A stretch of 6,623 bases of DNA, taken from NCBI GenBank assembly GCA_027483785.1, contig JAIXTU010000267.1:1-6623 (forward strand). Reading direction: 5' to 3'. The notes below the pieces were generated by a model, which made no database searches, was not told where the DNA came from, and saw only the letters and a program-made list of their open reading frames with translations. Made by a program: the position numbers and the translations under genes. This DNA is from Flavobacterium sp. Its GTDB lineage: Bacteria; Bacteroidota; Bacteroidia; Flavobacteriales; Flavobacteriaceae. Shown piece after piece: positions 6,305-6,623 of this stretch. The first letter of the stretch is position 1, and each line of letters starts with the position of its first letter.

Positions 6305-6623
6305 TTAAAATTCGATTAGTAGGCGTTGTGCGGTAAAACCAGGACCAAAACTCAACATCAAACCAAGTTCGCCCGACTTTGGTTCCGATTTTAAAACTTC
6401 TTCCAAAACAAATAAAACCGTTGCGCTCGACATGTTACCATAGCGCGATAAGACCGACTTTGTTGCGTTGAGATTCTTTCCTAAATCACCAAAAAGCGCT
6501 TCGACCGTTTGAATGATTTTCTTCCCACCTGGATGAAAAATAAGGTGATCAATCTGATCGATAGTGCGTTTGTTCTTTTCTAAAAATGGGTGTATGATGT
6601 TCGGAAAATGTTCGGAAATCGTA
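6305..6623 (-). CDS. type III polyketide synthase (chalcone/stilbene synthase-like), C-terminal part
   Basis: Only the last 106 codons are in the window; the 5' part lies beyond the right edge. The frame was worked out by translating the minus strand directly and ends in TAA at 6305-6307. Three signatures of the C-terminal half of the chalcone synthase family are visible: IFHPGGKKII (catalytic His), SRYGNMSSATVLFVL (catalytic Asn in GNMSSA) and LSFGPGFTAQ near the C-terminus (the GFGPG loop, with S for the first G). The catalytic Cys of the N-terminal half is not visible. Such homodimeric enzymes extend acyl-CoA or acyl-ACP starters with malonyl-CoA and cyclise the polyketide to pyrones, resorcinols or phloroglucinols without using an ACP for extension. 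Being immediately upstream of dehydratase, KAS, ACP and PPTase genes suggests the starter or the product is handled on the ACP. I cannot assign the product. Confidence 0.9.
   Translation of the reverse strand, partial: TISEHFPNIIHPFLEKNKRTIDQIDHLIFHPGGKKIIQTVEALFGDLGKNLNATKSVLSRYGNMSSATVLFVLEEVLKSEPKSGELGLMLSFGPGFTAQRLLIEF

Overview
The window looks like a piece of a Bacteroidota chromosome, most likely from a flavobacterium. The basis is moderately AT-rich DNA, starts without clear Shine-Dalgarno sequences, and gene families and a gene order I recognise from Flavobacteriia; this is inference from memory, not a database match. It is densely coded and holds two transcription units that converge tail to tail near position 3790. 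I see no rRNA, tRNA, CRISPR array, insertion sequence or long repeat.

Plus strand (1-3805): the 3' part of a superfamily 2 DEAH-box helicase (1-1173, truncated by the window edge); a 113-base AT-rich gap with a possible Bacteroidota-type -7 element; then a two-gene unit. The first gene (1287-3206) encodes a 639-residue CNBD-CBS-CBS-DUF294 nucleotidyltransferase-like signalling protein. The second (3209-3805), two bases downstream, encodes a DEDDh-exonuclease-fold protein in which several catalytic positions are replaced.

Minus strand (6623-3783, reading right to left): five tightly packed genes of a polyketide/fatty-acid type pathway. They are a type III polyketide synthase (only its C-terminal 106 residues lie in the window), a FabZ-like hotdog dehydratase, a FabF-like beta-ketoacyl-ACP synthase with an intact Cys-His-Lys-His set, a dedicated acyl carrier protein with its DS motif, and an Sfp/AcpS-superfamily phosphopantetheinyl transferase. 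Junctions are a 1-base gap, an 8-base overlap, a 1-base gap and a 4-base ATGA overlap, so this is almost certainly one operon whose promoter lies beyond the right edge.

Working model for the minus-strand operon (inference): the PPTase charges the ACP; the KAS and dehydratase build or modify an acyl chain on it; the type III PKS extends and cyclises that chain, or a product derived from it, to a resorcinol-, pyrone- or quinone-like compound. No ketoreductase or enoyl reductase is in the window. The product is not readable from the sequence. This cluster, and the exonuclease-like protein with its missing catalytic residues, are the most interesting parts of the window.
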